Assembly (NCBI GenBank): GCA_903925195.1
Contig: CAIYEO010000107.1
Location: forward strand, 1 to 28,809
DNA from: an uncultured Candidatus Saccharibacteria bacterium
GTDB lineage: Bacteria > Patescibacteria > Saccharimonadia > Saccharimonadales > UBA4665
Direction: 5' to 3'
DNA length: 28,809 bases
The translations under genes and the position numbers were made by a program. Positions 15,200 through 22,692 of this stretch are shown here, in pieces. The notes below the pieces were generated by a model. It was not told the DNA's origin and ran no database searches. It saw nothing but the letters and a program-made list of their open reading frames with translations. How positions within the stretch are numbered: the stretch's first letter is position 1; each line of letters begins with the position of its first letter.

Positions 15200-15208
15200 A
15201 TTCTATCA
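15200..15208 (-). promoter_or_regulatory. Extended -10 of the GH1 gene
   Basis: Minus-strand TGATAGAAT has the TGN extension plus a five-of-six -10 (TAGAAT, 15200-15205). It ends 6 bases before the ATG at 15193, implying a leaderless mRNA. No clear -35 is seen. Confidence 0.55.
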
Positions 15209-15229
15209 AAACCTAAGCCAATAACGTAT

Positions 15230-15862
15230 CTATATGTCGCAGGATTGTCCGTTTTGAAGATTAATTATTTCAGATTCAAGACCCATGTCAGCAAATATTT
15301 TTTTCATGAAATCTGGGTCTGCAGAATAATAGTCATAATGCATTGGGATTACCTTTTTCGCTTTAACATCCTTAATAAAGCCATAAACATCTCTGAAGGA
15401 TATATCTGGACCTGCTATAGGTACTGCAGCCGTATTAACATTTAAGCCTTGGATAGTAATTCCATCACCTGGATGAAAAAATACATCATTGATTATATAA
15501 CCGGTGTTTTTCGGGCCTTTCGAGCCATCTATCATATCAACGTGAGGTAATTCTTTGGCAATAATTTTAAATCCACCGATCTCAAGAGTATCTCCATCTT
15601 TTACTATTTGAGTAACAACATCTCCGAGTTTAGCTTGAGTACTGTCATTGGCAATCACGGGGACAACTTTTTCTTTAAGGAGATTTGCAATTAAACTTGA
15701 GTCTGCGTGGTCGGAGTGTTCGTGAGTAATTAATATGGCTGAGATAGGTAGTAGTGATTCCATGCTAAATTTTGGAGTAACTAATGAGCCTGGATCAATA
15801 ATAATCCTTTCGCCATTGTTTTCTATGATCATACAACTTTGAGGATATTTCGTTATTTTCAT
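15230..15862 (-). CDS. Metallo-beta-lactamase-fold hydrolase
   Basis: This 210-residue MBL-fold protein resembles the UlaG/UPF0173 group. Metal ligands are visible: THEHSDH (His47, His49, Asp51, His52), His107 in LPHVD, the HPGD motif at 130-133 (Asp133) and His175 in PMHYD. An early IDPG loop (23-25) is also typical. It has no signal peptide and should be cytoplasmic. It starts 8 bases after the glyS stop and is probably cotranscribed with it. Substrates in this group range from lactones to phosphodiesters, so the exact reaction cannot be stated. Confidence 0.88.
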   Translation of the reverse strand: MKITKYPQSCMIIENNGERIIIDPGSLVTPKFSMESLLPISAILITHEHSDHADSSLIANLLKEKVVPVIANDSTQAKLGDVVTQIVKDGDTLEIGGFKIIAKELPHVDMIDGSKGPKNTGYIINDVFFHPGDGITIQGLNVNTAAVPIAGPDISFRDVYGFIKDVKAKKVIPMHYDYYSADPDFMKKIFADMGLESEIINLQNGQSCDI

Positions 15863-15870
15863 TAGTAACC

Positions 15871-17175
15871 CTATGTTAGATTAAAATAATTGTCTAAATC
15901 GTCAACTTTAACTCTATTTTGCGTTGTGTCATCTCTATTTCTAACTGTAACTGAATTATCTTCTAGACTATCAAAATCTACTACTACGCAATACGGAGTT
16001 CCTATTTCATCTTGTCTTCTGTATCGTTTTCCAATATTGCCATTATCATCCCATATTACAGCGCTATATTGTTTTTTTAATTTAGCATAGACTTCTCTTG
16101 CCTGAGTAACAAGTTCTGGCTTATTTTTTAGTAATGGACTGACACATATTTTAACTGGAGCTAGGTTATTCGGTAATTTTAAAAAGATTCTTTTTTCACC
16201 ATTAACTTCATCTTCAGAGTATGCTTCTGAGAGAACAGCCATTACTGCTCTTTCTAAGCCAAAGCTAGGCTCAATAACATGTGGTACTAACTTTTTATCT
16301 GAACCCTTTATTAAATAGTCCATAGATTTTCCACTAACTCTTTCAATATTCTTAAGATCAAAGTCTGTTCTATAAGCGAGACCAAGTAGTTCTTCTTTAC
16401 CAATAGGAAAATCGTATTCAAAATCTACTGTTCGCTTTGAGTAATGTGCTCTATCCTCTCCTTCTACTTCTAGCTCGTGTACTTTAGCCTTATCTAATCC
16501 TAGCGCCTCTAACCACTTGTGTATCTTGGATATCCATAATTCAAAATCTTTTTCCCAATTTTCAGGATCAACAAAATATTCTATCTCCATCTGCTCAAAT
16601 TCCCTCAGGCGAAATATGAAATCTCTAGGACTTATTTCATTCCTAAATGCTTTACCAACCTGAGCTAAACCGAATGGTAGATCAGGATACAAGCTATCTA
16701 CAACGTTCTTATAATTTGTAAAAATACCTTGGGCTGTTTCTGGTCGAAGATAACTAATGGAACTCTCATCGTCAACTGGACCAACATTGGTTTTGAACAT
16801 CATGTTAAATTGTCTAGTTTCGCCGAAGCTTTTTTCAGCTCCGCATTTCGGACATTTTGACTGATCTATCTTGTCAGCCCTAAAACGACTGTGACATTTT
16901 GAACATTCAACCATTGGATCTGTGAATGTATCTACGTGCCCACTTGCCTGCCAAACTTTAGGATTCATAATAATAGCAGCATCGATGCCAAACATATTCT
17001 CTTCATCTTCAACAAACATCTTCCACCAAAGATTTATAATATTTCGTTTTAGACTAACCCCTAGTGGACCATAGTCATAAAATCCAGCAATTCCACCATA
17101 TACTTCACTACCCTGAAATATAAAACCACGACGCTTAGCTAAACTAACAATATTTTCTAATTTACTTTTATCCAT
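15871..17175 (-). CDS. glyS: Glycyl-tRNA synthetase (alpha2 type)
   Basis: A class II synthetase (434 aa) of the single-chain homodimer type found in archaea, eukaryotes and many Gram-positives, not the alpha2beta2 type. The start LAKRRGFIFQGSEVYGGIAG holds the family opening, followed by FYDYGPLGVSLKRN. Motif 2 is FRNEISPRDFIFRLREFEQMEIEYF and motif 3 the FGLERAVMAVL stretch. A zinc knuckle of CxxC pairs (CSKCHSRF and CPKCG) lies at about 91-111. The C-terminal anticodon-binding domain follows. A TATAAT (17187-17192) stands 11 bases before the ATG, right after recO. Confidence 0.95.
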   Translation of the reverse strand: MDKSKLENIVSLAKRRGFIFQGSEVYGGIAGFYDYGPLGVSLKRNIINLWWKMFVEDEENMFGIDAAIIMNPKVWQASGHVDTFTDPMVECSKCHSRFRADKIDQSKCPKCGAEKSFGETRQFNMMFKTNVGPVDDESSISYLRPETAQGIFTNYKNVVDSLYPDLPFGLAQVGKAFRNEISPRDFIFRLREFEQMEIEYFVDPENWEKDFELWISKIHKWLEALGLDKAKVHELEVEGEDRAHYSKRTVDFEYDFPIGKEELLGLAYRTDFDLKNIERVSGKSMDYLIKGSDKKLVPHVIEPSFGLERAVMAVLSEAYSEDEVNGEKRIFLKLPNNLAPVKICVSPLLKNKPELVTQAREVYAKLKKQYSAVIWDDNGNIGKRYRRQDEIGTPYCVVVDFDSLEDNSVTVRNRDDTTQNRVKVDDLDNYFNLT

Positions 17176-17218
17176 ATCTATAAAGGATTATAAAGCAAAG
17201 ATTTAGACTCGTACAGTT

Positions 17219-17908
17219 TTATAATTCTAAACTAATTCTTGAAATTTTTAACACCAGTGGATATATTGCTTCACTGAGAGAATTAATACCTTTAATATTC
17301 ATCAACTTATCTGGACCATATTGACTGGCTAGTTTTAAAATTTTTATTTGGTCAGAAGAATATTCTCCTTTATCGAAAGGCTCAAACGACATCATGTCTA
17401 AGCTAAAATTATAACTTGTATGCTCTGTAAAATTATTACCTTGAGTGTCGGTAACCAGATTAGGTAAATGGCCTGTTATATTCAGTACATAGAGATAGAA
17501 CCAAATTTTAATAATATTACTATCGATAGACTCATTATTAAGAAACTCAAATGATTGAGCCAATAGATCAAACCAAACATTATCTAACTCATCCTCGGTA
17601 ATTTTATCTATTACCTTAATGAAATCATATCCTGCATTCGTCCTATTTATATCCTTAACGATATTACCAAAATGTTTTTTTAGCCTTGCCGATATTAATC
17701 TCTCTATGCTCCCCTTGCCTAACAAATAAGTTATATCAATAACACTGAATAGTTCGATGCTACCTGCAATTTTAGAGTTAACCTTCCTTACCCCTTTTGC
17801 CATGAGAGTTATTTTGCCTCGCTCTGGGGTTAATACTCGAATTATTCTATCAGCCTCGCCAAAATTAGTTCGTTTGAGTACTATGGCTGATGCTACATTT
17901 TGTTTCAT
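17219..17908 (-). CDS. recO: DNA repair protein RecO
   Basis: RecO (229 aa) helps RecR load RecA on SSB-coated single-stranded DNA and anneals strands. The N-terminal OB fold shows AIVLKRTNFGEADRIIRVLT (8-27) and GKITLMAKGVRK (31-42), the usual family opening. The C-terminal helical part is present but the four-Cys zinc finger found in many homologues is absent; the chain has no cysteine. Its ATG overlaps the receiver stop in ATGA, tying it to the degenerate two-component pair upstream. Identity is good from the N-terminal half. Confidence 0.88.
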   Translation of the reverse strand: MKQNVASAIVLKRTNFGEADRIIRVLTPERGKITLMAKGVRKVNSKIAGSIELFSVIDITYLLGKGSIERLISARLKKHFGNIVKDINRTNAGYDFIKVIDKITEDELDNVWFDLLAQSFEFLNNESIDSNIIKIWFYLYVLNITGHLPNLVTDTQGNNFTEHTSYNFSLDMMSFEPFDKGEYSSDQIKILKLASQYGPDKLMNIKGINSLSEAIYPLVLKISRISLEL

Positions 17909-18285
17909 GTTGTCTCGATTGGAATTAAGTCATTAATTCTACTATTCAATTGAGACAATTTTGTAGTTGGTTTGTATAAATATTCTTGAACGTTTAGTTT
18001 GCTCCAAAATGATTTATCACTAGGAAACTCGTCTGGAGGAACTATGGTATAAATTATTATCGGTACATCCTGCCAGTCTATATAGCTTCTAAATTCGTAA
18101 AGAAAATCGATACCATTATGATGCTTCAATTGAAGCTCCATAACGATAACATCGGGCGTTAGTTCATCGGCTAAATCTATAGCCTGCCCTGCCGATGGTG
18201 TGATTCTAACTTTATAGTCTTTAGAAAAATAATTCTTAAAAGATTTGGCTAGAATAGCATCTGGTTCAATAAATAAAATATTCAT
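17905..18285 (-). CDS. Receiver-domain protein lacking the phosphoacceptor Asp
   Basis: From the ATG at 18285 this is a single receiver domain of 126 residues without an output domain. Alignment by eye to CheY-type receivers puts Glu at the phosphorylation site: PDVIVMELQL, where the family has LLDxxLP. Other marks remain: acidic FIEPD after the first strand, Thr in IIYTIV, and Lys in YLYKP. Glu at this site often mimics the phosphorylated state, so the protein may be locked active. The kinase gene ends one base upstream and recO overlaps by four bases. A TTG start three codons earlier is possible but less likely. Confidence 0.85.
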   Translation of the reverse strand: MNILFIEPDAILAKSFKNYFSKDYKVRITPSAGQAIDLADELTPDVIVMELQLKHHNGIDFLYEFRSYIDWQDVPIIIYTIVPPDEFPSDKSFWSKLNVQEYLYKPTTKLSQLNSRINDLIPIETT

Positions 18286-18286
18286 A

Positions 18287-19012
18287 TTAAACAAGCTGGA
18301 GCTGATGACTAAGCGGAAATCCTGCAGCTAGTCCCTTCAGACCATTATGTTTAGATGGGACTAGGGTTAGAGACATTGCCTCCAAAATAGTATGGGCGAC
18401 ATAAAACCCTGAGCCATTCGTAGAAGTAAAATCAGGCATTTTCTGTCTAGTTTTTTCGAATATGGCCAAAGATCTTTCCCAGGATAATCTACTAATATTA
18501 AGATCTTGCGTATATACACCGGCAATATTTCTTGGTCCATTACCGAACACTGAAAAAGTAATCGATCGGCGTTTTTTACTATCATTCGCGTCATGAGATG
18601 TGATGAGGCTATTGGCAATATTGATATACGCGAGTTTTATAGCTTCGTAGTTACCCATGATAGGATGGCTGGTTTTTATTGCTACCTCAATATCACAGTT
18701 GTTTTGATTGGCAACTTTATGTATTTGATGAGCTACGTCATTAAGAACAGCTCCCATAGTTATTGGACTAAGGTCTATCTGTTTTTGTTTATTACTAAAT
18801 TCCAGACCTAATATATAACTCTCAAGTAATTGAAGCGCTAAGTCCGCGCTACTTTCTATCAGCTTCATATCTTCAAGAAGTTGACCACCCCTTGCGAGTG
18901 ACGTCTCAGAAAGACGAGAAATTTGTACCAAAGGCAACCTCAACTCCTCCGCAACTGATTTAAGTAAGATATGGCTTGAATCTACATCTAAATTATTCAA
19001 TTTTGTCCCCAA
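18287..19012 (-). CDS. Degenerate histidine-kinase-like protein
   Basis: This 241-residue cytoplasmic protein has the layout of a histidine kinase core: a dimerisation helix pair (about 15-70) and an HATPase-like domain (about 80-238). The H-box position reads AEELRLPL (21-28), so the phosphorylated His of xHELRTPL is Glu22. In the ATPase part, Asn residues at 131 and 134 recall the N-box and TNGSGFYVAHTILEAM (198-213) recalls the G2/F region, but the D-x-G-x-G G1 box is not recognisable. No sensor or membrane segment is present. The start is TTG; an extended -10 TGCTATACT (19025-19033) ends 12 bases before it. It probably acts by binding, not phosphotransfer. Next methionine is residue 49. 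Confidence 0.75.
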   Translation of the reverse strand: MGTKLNNLDVDSSHILLKSVAEELRLPLVQISRLSETSLARGGQLLEDMKLIESSADLALQLLESYILGLEFSNKQKQIDLSPITMGAVLNDVAHQIHKVANQNNCDIEVAIKTSHPIMGNYEAIKLAYINIANSLITSHDANDSKKRRSITFSVFGNGPRNIAGVYTQDLNISRLSWERSLAIFEKTRQKMPDFTSTNGSGFYVAHTILEAMSLTLVPSKHNGLKGLAAGFPLSHQLQLV

Positions 19013-19024
19013 ATTAATAACTAA

Positions 19025-19033
19025 AGTATAGCA
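19025..19033 (-). promoter_or_regulatory. Extended -10 of the pseudo-kinase operon
   Basis: Minus-strand TGC plus TATACT (19025-19030) lies 12 bases before the TTG start. The same TTTAGTGCTATA string occurs before the LysM gene. It probably drives the kinase, receiver and recO genes together. Confidence 0.5.
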
Positions 19034-19074
19034 CTAAAAAAATACCATATAAAAATAATGAGACTATAAATTAA

Positions 19075-19743
19075 TTACGGAGTGAAGCTAAAATTCTTTA
19101 AAATAATATTATTAAAATCGTTTACGTAATTAGTGCCGTAAGTAGATATTTCTATTGTATTTTGTCTATCAGGAATAACGACCATTATGCCGTTTCCATT
19201 CGTAGTGCTAGATATTTGACCAGTAAATTCCGTACCTAGAACTTCAGGCTGTTTTGGCAGACTATAAGCAGCGGCGGTAACTTTCTTTGACTGGACTAAT
19301 CCCTGGAAATTTTGGATGACATTTGTGTAGGTCTGCTTCACAACTTGTATCCTTAGTGCAAAAACAGATGAATCGGCATTGATTGCAGGAACAAAATTAG
19401 GTGAAAAATAACCACCTATAGCGTCGTTATTACCAGTTTCGTCAATATAAGCACTCCAAGTTTTTGGAAATAGTAGTTTCATACTACCAAATTGTGATGG
19501 ACCTGAATAAGTCTGCAATGGATACTTAAGCGCTTCAGCTAGAGTAGTTGCATCCTTAGTCTTCTGAGAGGCTACAGCTTCATCAACATTCTTAGCAACA
19601 ATACTATCGACATTATTTTTATAGTTCTGCTGACCAGAAAAAGCCCATATACCGAACGAAGCAGCAGCTACAAATAAGATCACAAAGACAACTAGTAATA
19701 TAACTGATGTATTCCCTTGTTGATTATGTGTTATGTTTGCCAT
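19075..19743 (-). CDS. Single-pass membrane protein of unknown function
   Basis: This 222-residue protein has a short polar N-terminus, one hydrophobic helix (about 13-35, VILLVVFVILFVAAASFGIW) and an extracytoplasmic part. A helical linker (about 38-70) leads into a beta-rich domain (from about 75) with a GSMKLLFPKTWSAYIDE stretch. The pattern faintly recalls PsbP/Mog1-like folds, where a strand carrying F..P..W opens the domain, but I do not claim that family. It lies between the methyltransferase and pseudo-kinase genes on the same strand, with 46 and 62 base gaps, so it may be its own unit. Function unknown. Confidence 0.75.
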   Translation of the reverse strand: MANITHNQQGNTSVILLVVFVILFVAAASFGIWAFSGQQNYKNNVDSIVAKNVDEAVASQKTKDATTLAEALKYPLQTYSGPSQFGSMKLLFPKTWSAYIDETGNNDAIGGYFSPNFVPAINADSSVFALRIQVVKQTYTNVIQNFQGLVQSKKVTAAAYSLPKQPEVLGTEFTGQISSTTNGNGIMVVIPDRQNTIEISTYGTNYVNDFNNIILKNFSFTP

Positions 19744-19789
19744 TAAAGCTAATGGTAACTTAAGAGACCCTACTTAATCAAGTACTTAA

Positions 19790-20275
19790 CTAGTACTTAT
19801 AGAGATATACCCCTCCTTTTTTCTTGATATACTCCTTATCTGGAATAGGAAAAGCAAAACTAGCTATTTTGATTGGCATATATTTATATGTTTCCAACTT
19901 ATTGTCTAATTTTTTCATGTGCTTAGTTATTAAAAAAATAAAAATTCCGTCAGCTTTGGGCCACTCTACAGCCCAAAAATTACCTAAATAAATTTTTACT
20001 TGTTTCTTATATCTCAAAGTTCTCAGTATGGAATATGCGTAGAGTAATGGGTTGAGCTCGTAACCGATGACATTGTAGCCTTTTTTTGCAGCTGCTAATA
20101 ATATTTTTCCATCGCCCGATCCTAGTTCAAGCAAAGTATCACCTTTATTCAGATTTAATAGATCGAAGGCTATATTAACTTGGGGCGTAAGTGTTGGCAA
20201 ATAAGGAGCACCAAATAATATAACAAAGCTAAAACTAAAAATTAGAATCATTAGACCGACAAATAGCCAGGTCAT
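19790..20275 (-). CDS. Membrane-anchored class I SAM-dependent methyltransferase
   Basis: This 161-residue protein begins with a transmembrane helix (about 3-23), followed by a class I methyltransferase core. SAM motif I is LLELGSGDGKILLAAAKKG (about 48-66) and the acidic end of strand 2 is GYELNPL. The rest is short, with no DPPY-type catalytic motif, so the substrate is unclear. It starts one base after the xseB stop and should be cotranscribed with xseA and xseB. Its tether suggests a membrane or envelope target, unlike its DNA-repair neighbours; lipid or protein methylation are open options. Confidence 0.8.
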   Translation of the reverse strand: MTWLFVGLMILIFSFSFVILFGAPYLPTLTPQVNIAFDLLNLNKGDTLLELGSGDGKILLAAAKKGYNVIGYELNPLLYAYSILRTLRYKKQVKIYLGNFWAVEWPKADGIFIFLITKHMKKLDNKLETYKYMPIKIASFAFPIPDKEYIKKKGGVYLYKY

Positions 20276-20276
20276 A

Positions 20277-20474
20277 TTATTTCTGTAATTTTATTTTGGT
20301 AATCTTATTCTCAGCCTTCACAAGATAATCTTGAAGCAACTTTATAATCACCTGACCTCTTTCATATTTTGCAATTGATGCATCAACATCAATTGATCCG
20401 TCTTGTAAATCTGAAATTATTCCATCTAGCTCTTGCTGTAATTGATTGTAGGTTTGTTCAACTTTAGTACTCAT
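20277..20474 (-). CDS. xseB: Exodeoxyribonuclease VII small subunit
   Basis: XseB (65 aa) is the small helical subunit that binds several-fold to XseA in exonuclease VII, which degrades single-stranded DNA in both directions. The typical two-helix pattern is visible: YNQLQQELDGIISDLQ followed by DVDASIAKYERGQVIIKLLQ. Its ATG overlaps the xseA stop by four bases. Length is normal. Confidence 0.9.
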   Translation of the reverse strand: MSTKVEQTYNQLQQELDGIISDLQDGSIDVDASIAKYERGQVIIKLLQDYLVKAENKITKIKLQK

Positions 20475-21598
20475 TTTTTAACCTTCCTAATTATATTTTC
20501 TAGTCTTCCCGTTAGGCTCGAATCATAGAACTGAATTTCTAATTCCCTATCTGTAACAATAGCCTCTGCAGACCTAATAAGTTTACCGTCTTGCTTAATT
20601 ATACTATATCCTCTTTTCAGGACATCAGTTGGACTGAGAGCTTTTAGGAGAGAGACTTTTGATTCAAGACTATTCTTCAAATTATCAATTTTATTATTAA
20701 TTTGCTGAGTCATTTCTTTTTGCCATGATAAAATATCCTGCTGCTTAGAAGTGAATATATTTTGGGTGACTCGTAATAATAATTTACTGCTGCTGACTAA
20801 ATTTTCTAAGACTTGTTTTTTATCAGGTACTAATAATTCTGCGGCATTGCTTGGAGTACTCGCTCTTTTATCTGCAGCTTTCTCAGCAAGGCTACTATCA
20901 ATTTCATGACCGATTGCAACCATGGTTGGAATCCTACTGCCTGCTACTGCTCTAGTTACTTGCTCAGTACTAAAAGCATATAGGTCTTCTGCAGATCCAC
21001 CGCCACGAGTCAAAACGATAACTTCCGGAGGATCGGCAGACTCATTAAACATTTGAATAGCTCGGCAAATTTCATCAGGCGCTTTATCTCCCTGAACTAG
21101 AACATTGATTAGTCGAATATCTAGTCCAACCCATCTGGCATTAATAATCTTTGTAAAATCAGCATAAGCCGCTGATTCGCCACTTGTTACGAGTCCAATC
21201 GATGCTGGTGGATAAGCTATAGACCGCTTACGGCTTACATCGAATAGTCCATCTTTGGTTAGTTTTTTTTCTAGTAACTCGGAAGCCTTTTTAATTGTTC
21301 CCTCTCCTACTGGACTAATTGATTGGATGTTAAAACTAAATCCATATATATTATGAAGTTTTGGTCGACCGATAGCCTTTATTAACATTCCGTCTTCTAC
21401 TGGAAATGAGAGCTGATAAATACTGCAGAAGCATCTCATGCTGGCAGTTTCATCCTTGAGATCAAAGTATACCCAACTGCCCTTACTAATCTTAAAGTTA
21501 GTAACTTCACCCGTAACAGCTATGATAGGATATGCAAATTCAAATGTCTGATTTATTGAAGCAATAAACTCACTTACTGTTAATTCAACTGTTTCCAT
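20471..21598 (-). CDS. xseA: Exodeoxyribonuclease VII large subunit
   Basis: XseA (375 aa) is the catalytic subunit of exonuclease VII. An N-terminal OB fold (about 1-100) contains the TGEVTNFKISKGSWVYFDLKD-like strand pair. The catalytic domain shows PPASIGLVTSGESAAYADF, the VLTRGGGSAEDLYAFS motif (about 195-210) and VAIGHEIDSSLAEKAADKRASTPS; these hold the conserved Asp and His residues. A coiled coil of about 60 residues follows, and the C-terminal end carries LSPTDVLKRGYSI, a family signature. Its start overlaps the flippase-like gene end by 14 bases. Confidence 0.95.
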   Translation of the reverse strand: METVELTVSEFIASINQTFEFAYPIIAVTGEVTNFKISKGSWVYFDLKDETASMRCFCSIYQLSFPVEDGMLIKAIGRPKLHNIYGFSFNIQSISPVGEGTIKKASELLEKKLTKDGLFDVSRKRSIAYPPASIGLVTSGESAAYADFTKIINARWVGLDIRLINVLVQGDKAPDEICRAIQMFNESADPPEVIVLTRGGGSAEDLYAFSTEQVTRAVAGSRIPTMVAIGHEIDSSLAEKAADKRASTPSNAAELLVPDKKQVLENLVSSSKLLLRVTQNIFTSKQQDILSWQKEMTQQINNKIDNLKNSLESKVSLLKALSPTDVLKRGYSIIKQDGKLIRSAEAIVTDRELEIQFYDSSLTGRLENIIRKVKK

Positions 21599-22640
21599 CT
21601 ACTACTTTTTTTTCATGCCTTAGTCGTTTGTGCCAAAAATAGTAGCCAGGAGGCATTTGAATAGCTGTATTAACTACTCTATACATAATTGTTGCTGATA
21701 GACTAAGCTCTGCTGGAACTCCAGCTGCCACCATAACAGCAACCATCATAGCTTCATAGACACCAATACCACCGGGTAGTACCGCAATCAATCCTGCGAA
21801 GTTAGCAATTGCATAAGCTAGGATAATTGCACCGGGGTTTACCCAATGACCGAATGCTAGATAAACAACGTATATGGATAATAGTTCTGTAAAATTATTT
21901 AAAAATCCATAATAAAGTGGTTTTTTAAGTTCGGGAAATTTAGATTTTAGAAGATTATAATTTTCATGAAAATCATTAAATACGAATCGAGCTTTTTCAA
22001 GATTAATGGTTTCTGGATGCTGAGTGCGAATAATTTTAATTAATCGATTGAGGACTTTAGTAATAAAAGTAAATGTATGAGTAATTCTGGTTTCACTTCC
22101 GATAATATAAATAAATAATAGACTGCCGATAACAATAACTGCCGATGAGAATGAAGCTGTAAATATAACAAATCCATTGACGCTACCGTTTAGAGCCAAC
22201 ATAGCAAGACCAGCGACAACCAATATTTGGAATGCGAAAAAGATCATAAATAATTTCATTACATAAGTAAAGGTTGCCCTGCCGACAGTTATCTTGTCTG
22301 ACCTAATACGTGCAGCAAAGTATGATGCACCAGATAAACCGCCACTTGGAAAAACATTATTAACAAAGTTAAGTTCAAGTGAAACTTTCAATAAGTAATT
22401 TAGCTTCAATTTGTTGCCTAGAACTCTTAATAGAGTCTGAAAAAGTCTTGCTTGAGCATAATAATTCCAAAGCTGAATTGGAATTAGAAGTAGTAACAAA
22501 ATTGCATTAACTCTTTTAAGTTCATCAAGTGTTTGAGCTAATTGATGCCTCAGAGCAAAAATTAAAACTATAATTGCAGCGATGGAAGCGTAGTTGAGTA
22601 TTAGTTTCCAATGAGTAATAACATAATTTTTGAAACGCAT
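21585..22640 (-). CDS. UPF0104/LPG-synthase-type polytopic membrane protein
   Basis: From the ATG at 22640 the protein is 351 residues with about eight hydrophobic helices. It matches the lysylphosphatidylglycerol synthase transmembrane (UPF0104) family, which includes the MprF flippase domain and AglD-type proteins, by the SGGLSGASYFAARI segment and the C-terminal AVLPGGIGVYEAMMVAVMVAAGVP motif. No aminoacyltransferase domain is attached. Likely role: lipid flipping or membrane lipid modification. A longer frame to 22868 runs antisense through the divergent methyltransferase gene and is rejected. A TATAAT on its strand (22651-22656) stands 10 bases before the ATG. Confidence 0.85.
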   Translation of the reverse strand: MRFKNYVITHWKLILNYASIAAIIVLIFALRHQLAQTLDELKRVNAILLLLLIPIQLWNYYAQARLFQTLLRVLGNKLKLNYLLKVSLELNFVNNVFPSGGLSGASYFAARIRSDKITVGRATFTYVMKLFMIFFAFQILVVAGLAMLALNGSVNGFVIFTASFSSAVIVIGSLLFIYIIGSETRITHTFTFITKVLNRLIKIIRTQHPETINLEKARFVFNDFHENYNLLKSKFPELKKPLYYGFLNNFTELLSIYVVYLAFGHWVNPGAIILAYAIANFAGLIAVLPGGIGVYEAMMVAVMVAAGVPAELSLSATIMYRVVNTAIQMPPGYYFWHKRLRHEKKVVDGNS

Positions 22641-22650
22641 ATTGGGGACT

Positions 22651-22685
22651 ATTATACAGAAAAATAATGATTTAGGCGCTATACT
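22651..22685. promoter_or_regulatory. Divergent promoter region, flippase / methyltransferase
   Basis: Only 52 bases separate two divergent ATGs. Minus-strand TATAAT (22651-22656) serves the flippase-like gene, and plus-strand TATACT (22680-22685) ends 7 bases before the methyltransferase ATG. The two -10 boxes are 23 bases apart, so the polymerases should exclude each other. No strong -35 is seen on either side. Confidence 0.55.
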
Positions 22686-22692
22686 ATTTAAG

